Shown here: positions 11,767 to 23,905 of the stretch, piece after piece
Numbering within the stretch: position 1 is the stretch's first letter
Layout of the letters: each line of letters opens with the position of its first letter
Assembly (NCBI GenBank): GCA_020064725.1
Contig: JAGTWJ010000019.1
Location: 2,046,001-2,110,000, forward strand
DNA length: 64,000 nt
Direction: 5' to 3'
From: Drechslerella dactyloides
Lineage: Eukaryota; Ascomycota; Orbiliomycetes; Orbiliales; Orbiliaceae
Made by a program: the position numbers and the translations under genes
Notes under the pieces: generated by a model
The model's database searches: none
The model's input: only the letters and a program-made list of their open reading frames with translations
What the model was told of the DNA's origin: nothing

Positions 11767-12325
11767 GGTTTACGCGATGTTTGGGATCCCGGGCTCCACT
11801 GCAGGACAGTGCCGACCGAGAGTCTGTACGGTATGGTTATAGTTAGGGGAGGTATCAAAGATGAGAGCCTCAGCAACGTCGGTACGGGACTGCCGAGATA
11901 TAGCGACCACGAGAGCTGACAGGCTGCTTATGACGTGGCGGCGTCAGTTGACTGGTGAGGAGGGTTCAAGGGGAAACCGCCGAGTTTCGGCGATTGTCGC
12001 CAGCAGCCAGCCGCAGCCACGGAGCGGGAGTATAAGGCCCTAACTTGCTCGCTCGGCTTGGAGGCGGTTAGTCAGCTGCCGGCACATGCGCCAACGCAGC
12101 CGATGCAACGCTCGCCTGGCCATGGCCTTATGACATCATGGCCGGCCGGGTGGGCTGACACTGGCGAATCTATAATTGTATGTATTCAATCTAGTCTAGC
12201 CGCAACCGATATGATGTTCGGATAAGGAAGCAAGTCTACCTCCCAAGAAGTCTACCTAGACGCTAGGAAACGCAAAGTGAATGTAGCATCTGCTATTTAC
12301 AAGCGTGGCGCCAGGCGCCAGTATT
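11767..12325. other. Intergenic upstream of maf1
   Basis: This stretch of 559 bases lies between the maf1 start and the stop of the methyltransferase gene, both on the minus strand. It is GC-rich near maf1 and AT-richer toward 12200. It presumably holds the maf1 promoter. No coding signal or repeat is convincing. Confidence 0.5.
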
Positions 12326-13577
12326 TCAAACTTTTTCAAAGGCAATAACGGCGTACTTAAACGTCTCATTCTTGTAGCCCCTCCGCATCGCCTGGAACGC
12401 CCTCAGGAAGGAAATTATATCCCTCCCCGCCGCGATCGCCAGCATCCACAACGAGGGGTTCTGAATGAGGGACAGCGAGATATCCCTGTGTTCGAGGTTA
12501 GAATCTTAATTTTCGGCTAAACGGATATATGCGCAACATGGCGCAAGTTGATATCTATAAGGCTGTCCGGGATCCACTTACCAAGTCCGCTTAACGCTTT
12601 CACTTATGTCTAGCGGTTCCGCGAATACTTTGAAGCCCGCAGTTTCCGCATGCTTCACGTACTCGGATATCGTGCATAGCGGCGGCAGGAGCATGCCCTC
12701 TAGCCACGCCCCCCTCGCATTGATAAGTATTGTAGTTTCACGAACTCATCTTTTGGGAAACGCAATTGACAGACTCACCTTCAATTGGCTTTATATCAGC
12801 TTCCATCTCGGCCTCACCCAACCCTTCCGCCTTGAACCAGTCGGCAACCACCAGCTTGCCCCCGCCGCCGTCCTTCAGCAACTTGAATGCATTGTCAAAG
12901 AACAGCTGCTTATGGGGTAGGTGGCTCATAGCCTCCGATATCCACACCCCATCGAACCGGGCTTCCCGCCCGGCAGAGCCTTCAAAATAGTCACCCATCT
13001 TCTCTGCATCCAGCTCGATGAAACGAACTTTGCCCGGCGGAATGGAGATGTACCCGTGTTCCTCTTCTCCTGGTTCAGCTCCAAGCTTGGCGGCTTCGTC
13101 AGCAGACAGTCGCCGCGCGATTTCGACCTGCTTGCTGCTGATGGTGACGCCCGTGACTTGACATGCATGTTCGCGTGCAAGATAGCGTGATGTCCCACCG
13201 ACACCGCAGCCAACGTCAAGAACAGTCGACGAGGAAGGAAGCTGTGAACGTTCGAGCAGCAATGAAATCAGGCGGCGTTGGGCGTCCTCCTTTGTGTCCG
13301 AAGGGTCTGAAGTAAAATAACCGTGGTGGATATGCTCTCCCCTGAATCCAAGATGGTGGGCGGGTCAGCTTCTTTATCCATGGGAACCATTGTAGATGCA
13401 TACGCATATAAAAAACCGTTTTCAAAGGGGGCCATACCATAACGAGTAGTAATAGTCTGACAAGAGGTCGTAATGAGACTTTATTCGACCCTTGAGGGCT
13501 GCCCAAGGACCTGAATCTGTATCAGACCCCGCTGCAGCCTCCGCCGTGGCGGGGGATGCTATCGTAGCTGCAGCCAT
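12326..13577 (-). CDS. SAM-dependent methyltransferase, tocopherol/sterol methyltransferase-like
   Basis: Model: complement(join(12326..12485,12582..12699,12779..13341,13438..13577)), 326 aa, phases agree. It is a class I Rossmann methyltransferase: SAM motif VLDVGCGVGGTSRYLA at residues 87-102, then QVTGVTISSKQVEIAR, FDGVWISEAMSHL and KLVVADWFKA. The lead-in HYDLLSDYYYSLWGEHIHHGYF resembles plant and cyanobacterial gamma-tocopherol methyltransferases and some sterol C-24 methyltransferases. Ascomycetes are not known to make tocopherol, so the substrate is unknown; a small lipid or natural product is a guess. There is no signal peptide or membrane segment. It is divergent from erv1 across 683 bases, with no other biosynthetic gene beside it. 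The fold is secure, the substrate is not. Confidence 0.9.
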
Positions 13578-14260
13578 TAATTTTCGGAGTTAAGACCTTG
13601 AGCTCACCGGGCCGAATTCGCTTTCAGGGCACAATCTTCAATTTACTTGATGTCTGCGTGGCCCAAAGGATGCTGCAGAGGATGGTGCATTAGCAGAGGT
13701 ATGGAAAGGTACAAGTCCGCCCACGAAACGTCGACTATACTCCGTTTGACATGGATACATGTCCTGACAAACTGCCGACGGCCGGATATGGGCACCCCAA
13801 CGCAATGGACTGCGAGGGCACGTTTCATCGGCGAACGCACATGCATGGAAACGGTGCGGCATATATGTATCCCGGCAGCCCTCGGTATTTTGCCTCGTTC
13901 GCAACAGTCACCGTTGACAATTTTGGGCAACGAGCTCGTCCTCCGTTGGACTTTAACTCCATTCGATACCTAGGTAGTCAGATAAAATCAAAGGCACAAG
14001 TAATAGTAGTTTTCAGGGGTATCGAATAAGGTGCCGCAGAATGTGACGGCAGGCGACGGACAGACAACACAGTTGGCTTGTTGTAGAATTTGCGGCCGCA
14101 TGAAGTAAAAAACCGCGGATTTCTAAGCCCGTGTCTTGTAATTGCCTAGCAGTGTCCAGGCTTCTCGCACAACCGACAGTCTTCGCAAATCGCGTATTCT
14201 TTCGCTTTATTCTGGCTAGGGTTCTCGAGGACCCTGGTTCAGACTCTGGAGACCCCTACG
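13578..14260. promoter_or_regulatory. Shared divergent promoter, methyltransferase gene and erv1
   Basis: These 683 bases hold both promoters. Overlapping open frames of 88-108 codons occur on both strands (13638-14029) but resemble no family. No TATA box or named site is clear. Confidence 0.5.
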
Positions 14261-14906
14261 ATGACCGCCGACGACACAGAGAAACAGGCGGAGGCCACGC
14301 AGCTGCCGCAGCCTCCAGCCCACAAGGGCACAATATCAAAGTCTGGCATAATCCTCGGACCGGACGGGAAGCCGTGAGTTCGCCACCAAAACACACAAAA
14401 TACCACATCCCATAAATATTCGTACGCATTTGCTAATCCAACACGTCCAAGCGTACAGATGTCGTTCGTGCAATTCATACCGCGACATGGCCAACATGTC
14501 CCGCATGCTCACCGGTGGCAAGGCTAAGATCGCATCCGTTCCTACTGCTTCTGAACGCGCAGACTGTCCGCCGGACGTCGAGCAACTCGGTCGCTCAACT
14601 TGGAACTTACTACATACGCTCACAGCAACATATCCGCCGACGCCGACGCCATCCCAGAAATCTGACATGAATAACTTCATCACAATTCTGTCCCGCATCT
14701 ATCCTTGCTGGTTTTGCGCCGAGGATTTTGCAACGTGGATCAAGCAGCCAGAGAACACACCGCAGCTTGACAGTCAGGAAGACTTTGGGCGGTGGATGTG
14801 CAAGGCGCATAATGCAGTTAATAAGAAGCTTGGCAAACAGGAATTTGACTGTAATTTCTGGAAAGAGCGGTGGAAAGATGGTTGGAAGGATGGAAGATGC
14901 GATTGA
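14261..14906 (+). CDS. erv1: Mitochondrial FAD-linked sulfhydryl oxidase
   Basis: Model: join(14261..14373,14459..14906), 186 aa, one intron of 85 bases with a GCTAAT branch. In the intermembrane space Erv1 reoxidises Mia40 and passes electrons through FAD to cytochrome c, driving oxidative import of small Cys proteins. The shuttle pair CRSC is at about residues 39-42; the splice was chosen because it restores the family string DGKPCRSC, whereas the nearer AG at 14450 breaks frame. Active-site YPCWFCAEDF is at about 118-127, the FAD-side helix follows (WMCKAHNAVNKKLGK), and a structural Cys pair lies at about 151 and 168. The length is typical of the family. The C-terminal KERWKDGWKDGRCD is lysine-rich. 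Confidence 0.96.
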
Positions 14907-15447
14907 GAACATCCAGGACTCTGCTGGCTCGTTCTCAGCGCTAGCGCCTCTCTTATCATCACCTTGATGGGTTCCGGAAAGCTGTCGAAGCTGGTGGCAT
15001 GAGCTATACCTGAGGGCCACTGTATATATCTTGGCCGAAGATTCCTCTGCTGTATATAGAATAGATAGAGTATAAATACACAGCTCTTATGCATCCATCA
15101 ATCTCTTCTTTCATATCTTCTGCATAAACTCACCTACCCATGCAAACATATACGTATATATATCCATTCAAGGTTTCTCTTGTACTTTCGTGCTTACCTA
15201 CTGACTATCAATCTCTGACGGTGTCTTCAGACTGAAAGACCTCGTTTTAAGCGTGCGCAATCTAGCTGTTATGTCGCATTAAGCATCGTTATCGGCTTTA
15301 TTCTCCTACGTGTATGACACAACCTGCAGGTTAACGGCTTCTTTGTCGCCCTCGAAATGCTATACGCTTATCTCTCTACCTTCCACCGGTATAACGGGTC
15401 TAGAGTGGCGCCCCTGGGCCCTTATAATGCAACTACGTCATATATGC

Positions 15448-15903
15448 CTATATATCGTGACCATATGATGATCGTACTGTCGATACAGCAGCTGTCGACT
15501 TATCATCTTCAAAGATGGAGGAAGAGATCAAGCTAATGATATTACATTTACGCACAAAAACACCTTGAATGCGAGATTTTGCCTTGCTTACGCTGGTGAC
15601 CAAATCAAAGTGCTGGCTCTGCAGGGCGCAGCGAAACAGCCGCCGCCGCACAGCAGATATGAGGATATAACCATACAAGTGTCCACAAATTACATTATGA
15701 TCGACACAAGGAATGAGATGTAAACAAAGTTGTTTGAATTTTCTGTGGTTTAGGTGGTTCAGATGACTATCTACAAAATCGTATTTGCCTACTTCAAACG
15801 TTACCTCGTTGTTCCGGATAACCCTCAAAGGTGGCTGGTCAATGGCTTCTACAATATAACACAATTCAAATATAGAGATCATTGAGTGTGCAAATTTAGT
15901 CAT
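15448..15903 (-). CDS. Orphan ORF, 151 codons, doubtful
   Basis: A continuous 151-codon frame in AT-rich DNA, starting MTKFAHSMISIFELCYIVEA. I recognise no domain, signal peptide or family. Its composition (many Ile, Ser, His, Arg) follows the local base bias, which argues against a real gene. It is listed because it is the longest frame in the desert. Confidence 0.12.
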   Translation of the reverse strand: MTKFAHSMISIFELCYIVEAIDQPPLRVIRNNEVTFEVGKYDFVDSHLNHLNHRKFKQLCLHLIPCVDHNVICGHLYGYILISAVRRRLFRCALQSQHFDLVTSVSKAKSRIQGVFVRKCNIISLISSSIFEDDKSTAAVSTVRSSYGHDI

Positions 15904-16658
15904 GGTCTCTACGGTAAGTTGTATGACATAATGCCTTAGCTTGAAGCTTGGGACCCACGCATACGCCGGCCTGCATATTTGAAGCTCAAATGACTACGTC
16001 TTGCGCCATCCGAACATACGCCTCTAATATGCTAGTCACTTTGATATTCTCCATTCCCAGAATACATTACCAATGTGCTTGTTGCCAACTACTATGAGGG
16101 TAACCGCGACTTCAATCAATGGATAGGACCAGGATTTCCAAGCCTTGGATCGGCAGGGAAAAAATGGAGAGCCTTGACCGATAAAATCACTTACCGCATA
16201 TTGCTAGCGTGGGACTTCCACCGACCTGGCATGGGAAGGACGTGGTTTAGTAGTGTGGCAGCCTCGGAGGAAGTAGACGCCATCACTGACACTCTGGCCA
16301 TGCATTATTCGGAACACCTTTATGATTTATTTTATGCTTGATAACCTCCGGTCCTTAGCTCTCGAGATTATATGAGCAGCGGACTTCAGAAAAAGGCAGA
16401 CTTATGCAATGGAGCTCCACGCGTGGCTGGATCTCCGTCTGCCGATATATCATAGGATATCGGAAGTGGGACTTGAGTTTGGGGAATCAAACGTAGACAT
16501 ATTCATTCATCTCATCCTGTGTAAATTTATATCATGTGGCTTTACTCTGACGTGTGATTGGAGTTCACAACAAGAATATCGAACTATCACTCGCTACGAA
16601 GAAAGTTAACGAGATCAACCCTCAACTTCCTGGAAGTCACGATATTGGCTTCTAAGGG

Positions 16659-16702
16659 CTATAAGATACCTGCGGAATGGCTATATGATACCTGCGGAAT
16701 GG
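16659..16702 (+). repeat. 22-bp tandem duplication
   Basis: Two adjacent 22-base copies, CTATAAGATACCTGCGGAAT... and CTATATGATACCTGCGGAAT..., each ending GG, differ at one base. This is a simple local duplication in non-coding DNA. Confidence 0.85.
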
Positions 16703-18500
16703 CCAGGCATATTGCTGATTGCTAATATGTTCCGCCGATAAGAATGATGATTTATCGTTTACAAGGAAGACCTGATGATATGGTCTGCTTCCTCACTTCC
16801 TGAACCGGAGCGAACTAGTCGAATTCGAAAGCACGGTGTGAACATCTTTCTTGGCACACCTTATGCTTCCGGACCCATCGCGGATCCACGAATTAATCCC
16901 TTCTCAATTACGAAATATATTCTTGATCAGTGTTTCGCACCTGACAATTTATCTGAGGGCTACACAATGCGCATTAACAGTAACGATTTTATTATCCTAA
17001 GATCCTGTCATTGGTGGTCAAGTATCGTCCTCTTGCATGCCTAGTCTGAGATATTAAAACATCAAGTCGACGCATTCAACATGATATACACGAACTCCTA
17101 AATCCTGGAATGCTACAAAAATATAAATATATCACATGCAGAACTGTCCTTATCGGCAAGCATGTATCCTAAGTCGCAGGACTGCAAGCCATCCCAACAG
17201 AAAGTCATGATCAAAATAAATACATAAACATATCTCATCTACGTGCGCGAGCTCGCAATTCACTATATATTTCACGCTATCGAAATACAACTGGGATTTG
17301 GATATTTCAAGTTAGGGATACACTCAAGTTCCCGGCTAGATCATATTGTCGTATACGTATGGACATCCACGAGTCCCTCCTCTAGCAGAGTTTCAACCTT
17401 CTCGAACTCTCCATGTGATCGACCTAACACTACCTATATCACGGCTCCAATCCGTTAAACCAGGATGTTATATATACGAAGCTCTCCACGGTTGGCGCCA
17501 ACTGGGACTGGCATTGCTGCCAATATCCCCAAATTCTCGTCATGAGCTCAGGAACGAAGTTAAGCAGCATCGTTGATGAGCTCTATCTCAAATACCCAGA
17601 AGTCTCTTGCATAATAGCATTATTATACTTATATTCTCTTGATTATGAGTTGGCCAGAATCAATATTATACTGAATGAAGTTTCTATTGGGTCTGTAAAT
17701 AGGGGCACTCTGGGTTGACTGGCGCGAATTTTATTTAGTGTCTACAAGTATATTCTATATTCATCTCCTTTAAGGCCTGGTGCTTGAGAGCGAATTATCC
17801 AGGATATATCGATACTATAGTCAATAGTTGTTTATTTAGCTAGCCAGACATAACATCGGAAGACACATGTGTGAATAAAGGAATCCTAGGCTACCTCCTC
17901 TTGATACTGATCCCTGCTCATTTGTTTTTGACATGGTGTCTAGCTTCCCGCGCGAGGTCCGCGTTATTTGAGTAGAATGTTGGATTTTACATCGATATGT
18001 GTTTGTTGCTCCGGATCCCCCCAATCCTGTTGGCGTACGATTTGCTGCAACAATATAATACCAGATCCGTTAAATATACATGTTGACACAGAGGTGGGAT
18101 AGCCTAGTCGCTATTGTAGATTGCCGTGGATGAGCCGGCAGATTAACCGTATTTGTCTTCTCCGCCTCATATCTATACGACTGAGATGTCATCATAAGCA
18201 GTCCGAAACCTCGTAAAGCAAACGTGCAAACTGGACGCCTCCATGGAATAACTACCAATAAATACACATCTTGGTCTCGAGCCGTCGCGTCGAATTTGTA
18301 TATACGTATAGATCTGTCACGAAATCCATGGAATGTGGGTCATGTCGCAATAATGTTCTACAACGTACTTAACGCATGCCAACATACGATGCTTCAGATC
18401 TAATTGTTATCGTGTACCTCGCAAACGGGTACAAATATAGCAATTCACGGTTGTGTGATGTATCCGCGCACAGATTCCCATATAACTGTCAGAACGCAAG

Positions 18501-18522
18501 GTGTGTGTATGTGTGTGTATGT
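18501..18522 (+). repeat. TG-rich microsatellite
   Basis: Two tandem copies of GTGTGTGTAT followed by GT, in gene-free DNA. Confidence 0.8.
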
Positions 18523-18922
18523 TGCGACCATAAGTCACATTAGTTCCCCGCAGTTTTAAATGTTAATTATGTACACCCGCCAAATATTCAAGCATTGACC
18601 TGCCAACTCACTCGGTGCAGGCGATTCGTGTGGGATCCAGCGGCTATTAAGTGCCACGAGATCTAGTCCCGCATCGAGTTCACTGGGTCCTCTTGATCGA
18701 AGTATATAACCCGCTGGTGTCCACACGAATTTATCTGTCCTTTCCGTCGCTTCTCCTTCATATGTATACACGAAGGACGGCGGTCTAGCTCAAAAGATAG
18801 CATATATAGTCCCACCTCTATAGATTTAACCAGGACAAACTACATACCTTGACAATATTGTTCACGATCCTGGATATCTGAGCTTAATCATAAAGCCTCT
18901 CTACATGAAAAAGGGAGGGCCT

Positions 18923-18936
18923 GGTTTACGAGACTA
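18923..18936 (+). repeat. Copy of dispersed 14-bp motif YTGGYTTRCGAGAC
   Basis: The sequence is CTGGTTTACGAGAC. It is one of five copies in gene-poor parts of this window; the others are at 49963-49976, 51980-51993 (minus), 56681-56694 and 58307-58320. Confidence 0.6.
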
Positions 18937-19054
18937 TCTCGGTCAGGCAATTGACAAGACCCTCAGTGCATTTTGAACCCAGGTCTCGGATTAGACACGG
19001 GCACGTCTTCGCATCAGTATAAATCAAGATTTCACAATTTTTTAGAGATACAAC

Positions 19055-19363
19055 ATGTCCGTCGAAAACGAAGTGCCTCAAGCCGCGGCAACCGCCCCAC
19101 CGCCGATTCAGCAGCAAGCTGGTGAACCCGAAACCCCAGCTCAACGAGCCGCTGCCGCGCCTGCCGAACCGTGGCCACGGAATGATACGCCCGCGCCTCG
19201 GAATCCCGATATCGACCGCGATCTCTCGGCAATTGACCTGACCAGCGCCTTGCTTACCGCTGCCGTCTGGATGTTCATGGAGTTTATTAAGTGCAAGGCA
19301 AGGAGAGAAGGATGGTGGGGGCTTGGGGAGTGCCCCAATTGCTCTTGTAGGATGCTGTTCTAG
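19055..19363 (+). CDS. Small orphan protein, 102 aa, Pro/Ala-rich with one hydrophobic segment
   Basis: A single-exon candidate. A TATAAAT box lies about 37 bases upstream of the ATG (19018-19024), and its base composition is clearly richer in G and C than the surrounding desert, as expected for coding sequence. The N-terminal half is low-complexity (Ala, Pro, Gln, Glu). A hydrophobic stretch at about residues 63-78 (TSALLTAAVWMFMEF) could be a membrane segment, and the C-terminus is Cys-rich (CPNCSCRMLF). I recognise no family. It converges on the coatomer gene. It could also be the first exon of a longer gene. Confidence 0.4.
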   Translation: MSVENEVPQAAATAPPPIQQQAGEPETPAQRAAAAPAEPWPRNDTPAPRNPDIDRDLSAIDLTSALLTAAVWMFMEFIKCKARREGWWGLGECPNCSCRMLF

Positions 19364-19794
19364 CGTTTCGAAGTTTTTACATGTGGTGTCGATCTGTATA
19401 TCTTCACTCAACGAACCTAGCATCACGAATTCCTTATCGAGGGCATGGGTGACAGATCATGTAGAGTATCAATATAAATCTACAGCTATAGGGTCAGGGC
19501 CAGTATTTGTGTCTATATGCGCCGAGTTGCCACACTACGCAGCAGCTTTGAATCGCGTTATTGGAAATGGTCTCTGTGGATTATGCCATTATTCACTTGT
19601 ATTCTTTTTCTCTCCTGCTTTTCTACAGCTTAAATGGAAAACTTTCCGTCCAGAGGGCCGAATGGACACCCATAAACGGACCGTTTCAACGAAGGTTAAA
19701 GGCCAAAAAGAAAGAAAAAGGAGGCAAACCTGCAGAAATTACTTGGAGAAACATGCTGAAAAGTCTCACACAACCTCTCCACCAGCTACTTACA
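19364..19794. other. Intergenic, convergent 3' ends
   Basis: These 431 bases lie between the orphan ORF and the stop of the coatomer gene. Nothing recognisable apart from presumed 3' UTRs. Confidence 0.5.
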
Positions 19795-22700
19795 TTATCC
19801 AGATAAGAGCCGCAGTCCGCTCGCTGGGGCTCCGATTTGACAGACCTCGCATATGGAACAAATCTTCCCCTTCCACGAGCTGTGATATTTACTTCCATCG
19901 AAGGGGCATTGCTCCAGCGGCGAGCCCGAATAGATCGGCGTATGAGTGCCTGCGCAGATGTCGAATTCCGCATACTGGTCGTACTCGATCTCAATGGCGT
20001 CCGTCGGAGTGCGCTCGCTGGCGGTCTTGATCTTACGCGCCTGAAAACATAGATTGTGAGTACAGGGGAGGCAAATTTCGTATCGGGAGAGTGACAAACC
20101 TGTTCCATCATCTTCGCGTTGGCTCCACATTCCAAAACCTTTGTCGCAAAGTGCCCTGCCAGCAAGATATTCTTCTTCGTGTACGCGTTCTTCATCGCTG
20201 CTAATAGAGCCAGAGCCTTATGGGTCCCTCCAAGCTGCGGTTTCGTGAAATATGCTGCTAGTTCGAGATTTCGCTTCATGTTTTCCGGCGTGTCTGGCAG
20301 CTCTCGTCGTTCCAATTCAATTGTCATTCCAAGGATATATTCGGTCGCGGATTGTATTATCTTCTTTGCCTGTTGCAAAATAATGATATTAGTGTTGGCG
20401 GCACGAAACGCTGTATAGGTCCACGGGTTACGGCCTGGCCTACCTCCTCAACGTCGTCCTTGATGGAGACTGCGGTGAGCAGAACCGAGTGCAAAACATT
20501 TCGGAAAGCAGTCACGCCCTCCGATAGATTGTTCGCTTTCATAGCAGCATACCCTTTCTGGAGGTCGCCGGTGCGAATGGTTTCAATGTCTTTGGGAATG
20601 AATGGCAACACCTTCCTGCCGTCAGTCACGTCCGGGTTCCGACGCACATAGTTGACCAATGGCTCGAGACCCTCTGTGGCTGGCAAGTACGTCCTGCTGG
20701 CCTGATAAATTTCCATAAACCTTCGCTTTAGGGGAGCAAAGTTCGCCGCTCCGACCTGGCGATTGAGCAGCTGCATGGCTGTTTCAAAGGAACCGGCTGC
20801 AACGTGATCGGCTGCTATGCCGCTGTTTCGGACCCAGCTGTCGGCTTCCGAAGCACCAACGCCGCCAGCGTCGCTCTGTACATCCACATAGCTCTCAGAG
20901 GTTTCTTCGATGTTGAGGTCGTCTCCCATATCCCAGCCTGCGGCGTCGACTTCCTCGTCGTCGATGTCCATAAGGTTGCCATTTGCTCTTCGAGACTCTG
21001 CCTCTTCCGCCTCTTCCTCAAGGCCAAAGCCGTTCGTCGCCGGTGCTGGCTCATCTTCTATCTTGAGATCTTCAAGTTGCCCCAAGAGAGCTTTCTCGAA
21101 GAAGGAAAGGGAGGTCGCTTTCAGAGGCCAATTCGACTTATAAGTTTCACCAACGGGGCGCAAGGGAGCAAGCGCGGAGCCAGGTGTTGGCAATTTCACT
21201 TGATCCTCGGTCACGCCCGTCGCATCGAGAATCTCTTGCGCCTCGTCTGTGAGCCCGGCGGCTTTGGCAGCGACATAAGCCAGCGGGTAGAGGTCGATTT
21301 CCTTGAAGAGTTCTATCCTTTCAGCCACATCGCCCAGGTATATGGAATTCTGGAAACGAGACATGTAATCCCCTCGATGTGCAGCAATTTTACCCATGCG
21401 CTTCAGTTTTTCGTTGTCGCCAGTTATCAGATAGAGGAAACTGAGCTTGTCGAAGCTTCTCAATTTCTGGTGTGTCATCTCGACGACCTGATGGTTTCCC
21501 TGGTTGAGTGCCTCAGCACCGAGTCTCTGCCACAGTTTTGGACGGTCTAGTTCTCTGCACATTTCGACGGCAACATCCAAGTTTCCGCATTCCAGAGCAA
21601 GCTCAAATTTGGTGGCCGGATCCTGAACGAATTGGAGGGCGATTTCGGGGTACCCCTTTTTCTGGAGATATGAGATGATAGCTTGTCCCACCAAGTTAGA
21701 GTTTCTGATAATGTGCAGCATTTCCTCATAATTCCTCTTTACCAGAGCAAGTTTGAAGCGGTATTCAGTAGGATCAATTGCGATTTGTCGTGGTTTTGCC
21801 GTTCTGTCGAGACAATATACAGATTTCCCTTTGACTTTAACAAGGTAAACAGTTTGATCCAGAGTCTTTATGATGCCGTTATCACTATGCGAAAACGTTA
21901 GCACCACAGGAGTCACCGTGCAATAAGGATCGTCAACTTACCCGTTTGGAAGTGTGTATTTGATATGATTAAGTGTGGAATAAAGGAGCACACCAGTATC
22001 ATCCCATGCTGCGCTCTTGATTCTGATTGTTTCATGAAGGTTGCTGATTTGTTCGAGATTTTTATTGACGATGACGATATTATGCTTGCTCAGGAGTGCA
22101 GCTTGTAGGCCGTCATTACTCCAAACGACATACTTGACGCCGCTGACCGCCAGCTCCGCCAATACTTTCTTTTGTTGGATATCATAGAGAATGACGACTG
22201 CAGGAGCGCACAGAAGCAGACAACCAGCACCACCAGGGTAGATATCAGTTATTGGGACTGGCGGCTTGATGGTCTTCGTGGTGCTATTGGAGAGATCCTT
22301 GATGTCAATCTGCTGGTTCTGACTTGTGAACACGGCAAATCGATTTCTGGCCACGAAAACAGCGCTGTTTCCAGTTCCCCGTTTGGAGTCCGTCGGCTCA
22401 ACAGCTCCGGTAGCATCCTTTGGAAGAGGTATATATTCGTATGTGCCACCGTCAGCTGCGGATGTGACGAGAACAGCGCGCTCTGCCGGATTGTAGCTCA
22501 ATGTCCTTGGTGGTATCCACGGGCTACCAAGCTTCCTCAAGCTCACCATCGACAAACTCTCAGTGTTCTTGGCAAAGTCGAAGCTTCGAACGTGCTTCTC
22601 CTTGTTGATGAAGAAGATACTATTCTGATTGAGTGAATAAGCGGGCCGCTCGCGTTCCAACTTGAATACCATCACACCGTTGTCGTGCCCAGCCGCGAAC

Positions 22701-23905
22701 AAGTTGATTTCAGGGTGAGCCGCAATAACCCAGTATCTATCATTCTCTCGCTTGAACGTTTGAACGAGAGATCGCTTGTTGAGGTCCCAGACTCGGATGG
22801 TCTTGTCCTCACCGACAGAAAGAATCAGGTCCTGGTGAGGGTGGAAGAGACAAGCTGATGCATTCTGGAAGTGACCTCTGCAAGTGTCAACCTCCCATGC
22901 CTTGGTATCTAGACCGAAGTTAGTACCACTGAATGCCTACGCTATTTATTGTTACATACCACTCATTCTCCACAACTTCACGAGTCGATCATCACCAGCA
23001 CTGACGATCAATGGTAATGTGGGGTGGAAAGCGACCCAATTGACACCCCTATCGTGCCCCTCCAGAACGAACTTGACAACGGCGTCGGTGTTACCGAACA
23101 TGTCCGCTTGTTGTTGCTGGCTTCGGGACATCTGGTCTTCAAAACTCATTGATGTTGGGGCAGAATGCTTCTTTCGGAGGCCGGAGATATCCCACACCCT
23201 GACAGACTGATCCAATGATGCGGAGACGATGAGGTCCTCTTTGGGATGGAACTGAGCACACATGGTGTAGTGGTTGTGGCCCGTCATGGTACAGACTACG
23301 ACATTCAATCAGTATCGTGGAGGCCAATTGCACATTACTTGTCCACGGATAGTACATACTCAAGCTCCGGTTCTGCCAATTCCATATTCTGATCGTCTGA
23401 TCATCACTGCTACTGACAATCCAGGGCAGCTCATGATGGAAAAAGACAGTCCGGACATAGTCCAGATGGCCGCTCAATGTGAACAGGCATCGCCTTGTTA
23501 CGTAGCTCCAGACTTTGATTTTATAGTCGTCACCGCCAGACACGAAGAGTGGCTGCGTCTTGTGAAAGTCGATGCCGCGCACAGGGCCGTCATGTTCTTC
23601 GAAACGGTCGATGAGGGTGCCCATACGGTAGTCCCAAAGCTGGATGGTGGATGAATGAAGGGAGACGAGGATCCATGGTCTAGAGGAGTATAGCGTCAGC
23701 ATGTATACCACGCTGGAGATGTATACTCGCTCGACGCTAGAACTGACCGCTTGGGATGGAATGCGATGCCCTTTGCCCGCGAGGACTTGGACTCGAACTA
23801 TATCCATACAACAAACACGTATCAAATAGATGTTAGCATAATCGTAGTAGACGACTTGTACCGGAATCAATTGATCCGACGACGAACCTTTGTCAGCCGT
23901 TGCAT
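19795..23905 (-). CDS. COP1: Coatomer (COPI) subunit alpha
   Basis: Model: complement(join(19795..20040,20100..20369,20444..21884,21942..22908,22960..23295,23360..23679,23748..23797,23888..23905)), 1215 aa, eight exons, all phases consistent. Alpha-COP is a large subunit of the COPI coat that carries cargo from Golgi to ER and within the Golgi; its N-terminal propeller binds dilysine (KKXX) signals. The start MQRLTKFESKSSRAKGIAFH comes from an 18-base first exon. Then WD40 repeats (IQLWDYRMG, IKVWSYVTRR, IRIWNWQNRS, VRVWDISGLRKK, VKLWRMSDTKAW, IRVWDLNKRS), a second propeller, an alpha-solenoid, an acidic linker (DIDDEEVDAAGWDMGDDL) and the alpha-COP C-terminal domain ending CPFDGSKY, GKICSICEVCQIG. 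The length is normal. It is divergent from the UGGT gene. Confidence 0.97.

Larger units (their letters stand above)
14907..19054. other. AT-richer gene desert 1
   Basis: These 4.1 kb are visibly richer in A and T (many TATATA runs) than the genes on either side. Open frames are short and scattered on both strands. The longest, 15448-15903 on the minus strand (151 codons), and plus-strand frames at 16075-16341 and 16775-17044 match no family I know and sit on no splice-supported model. A small tandem duplication at 16659-16702 and a TG-rich run near 18500 are the only repeats I found, apart from one copy of a dispersed motif at 18923-18936. It may be a decayed repeat region, but no transposase remnant can be read. 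Confidence 0.55.
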
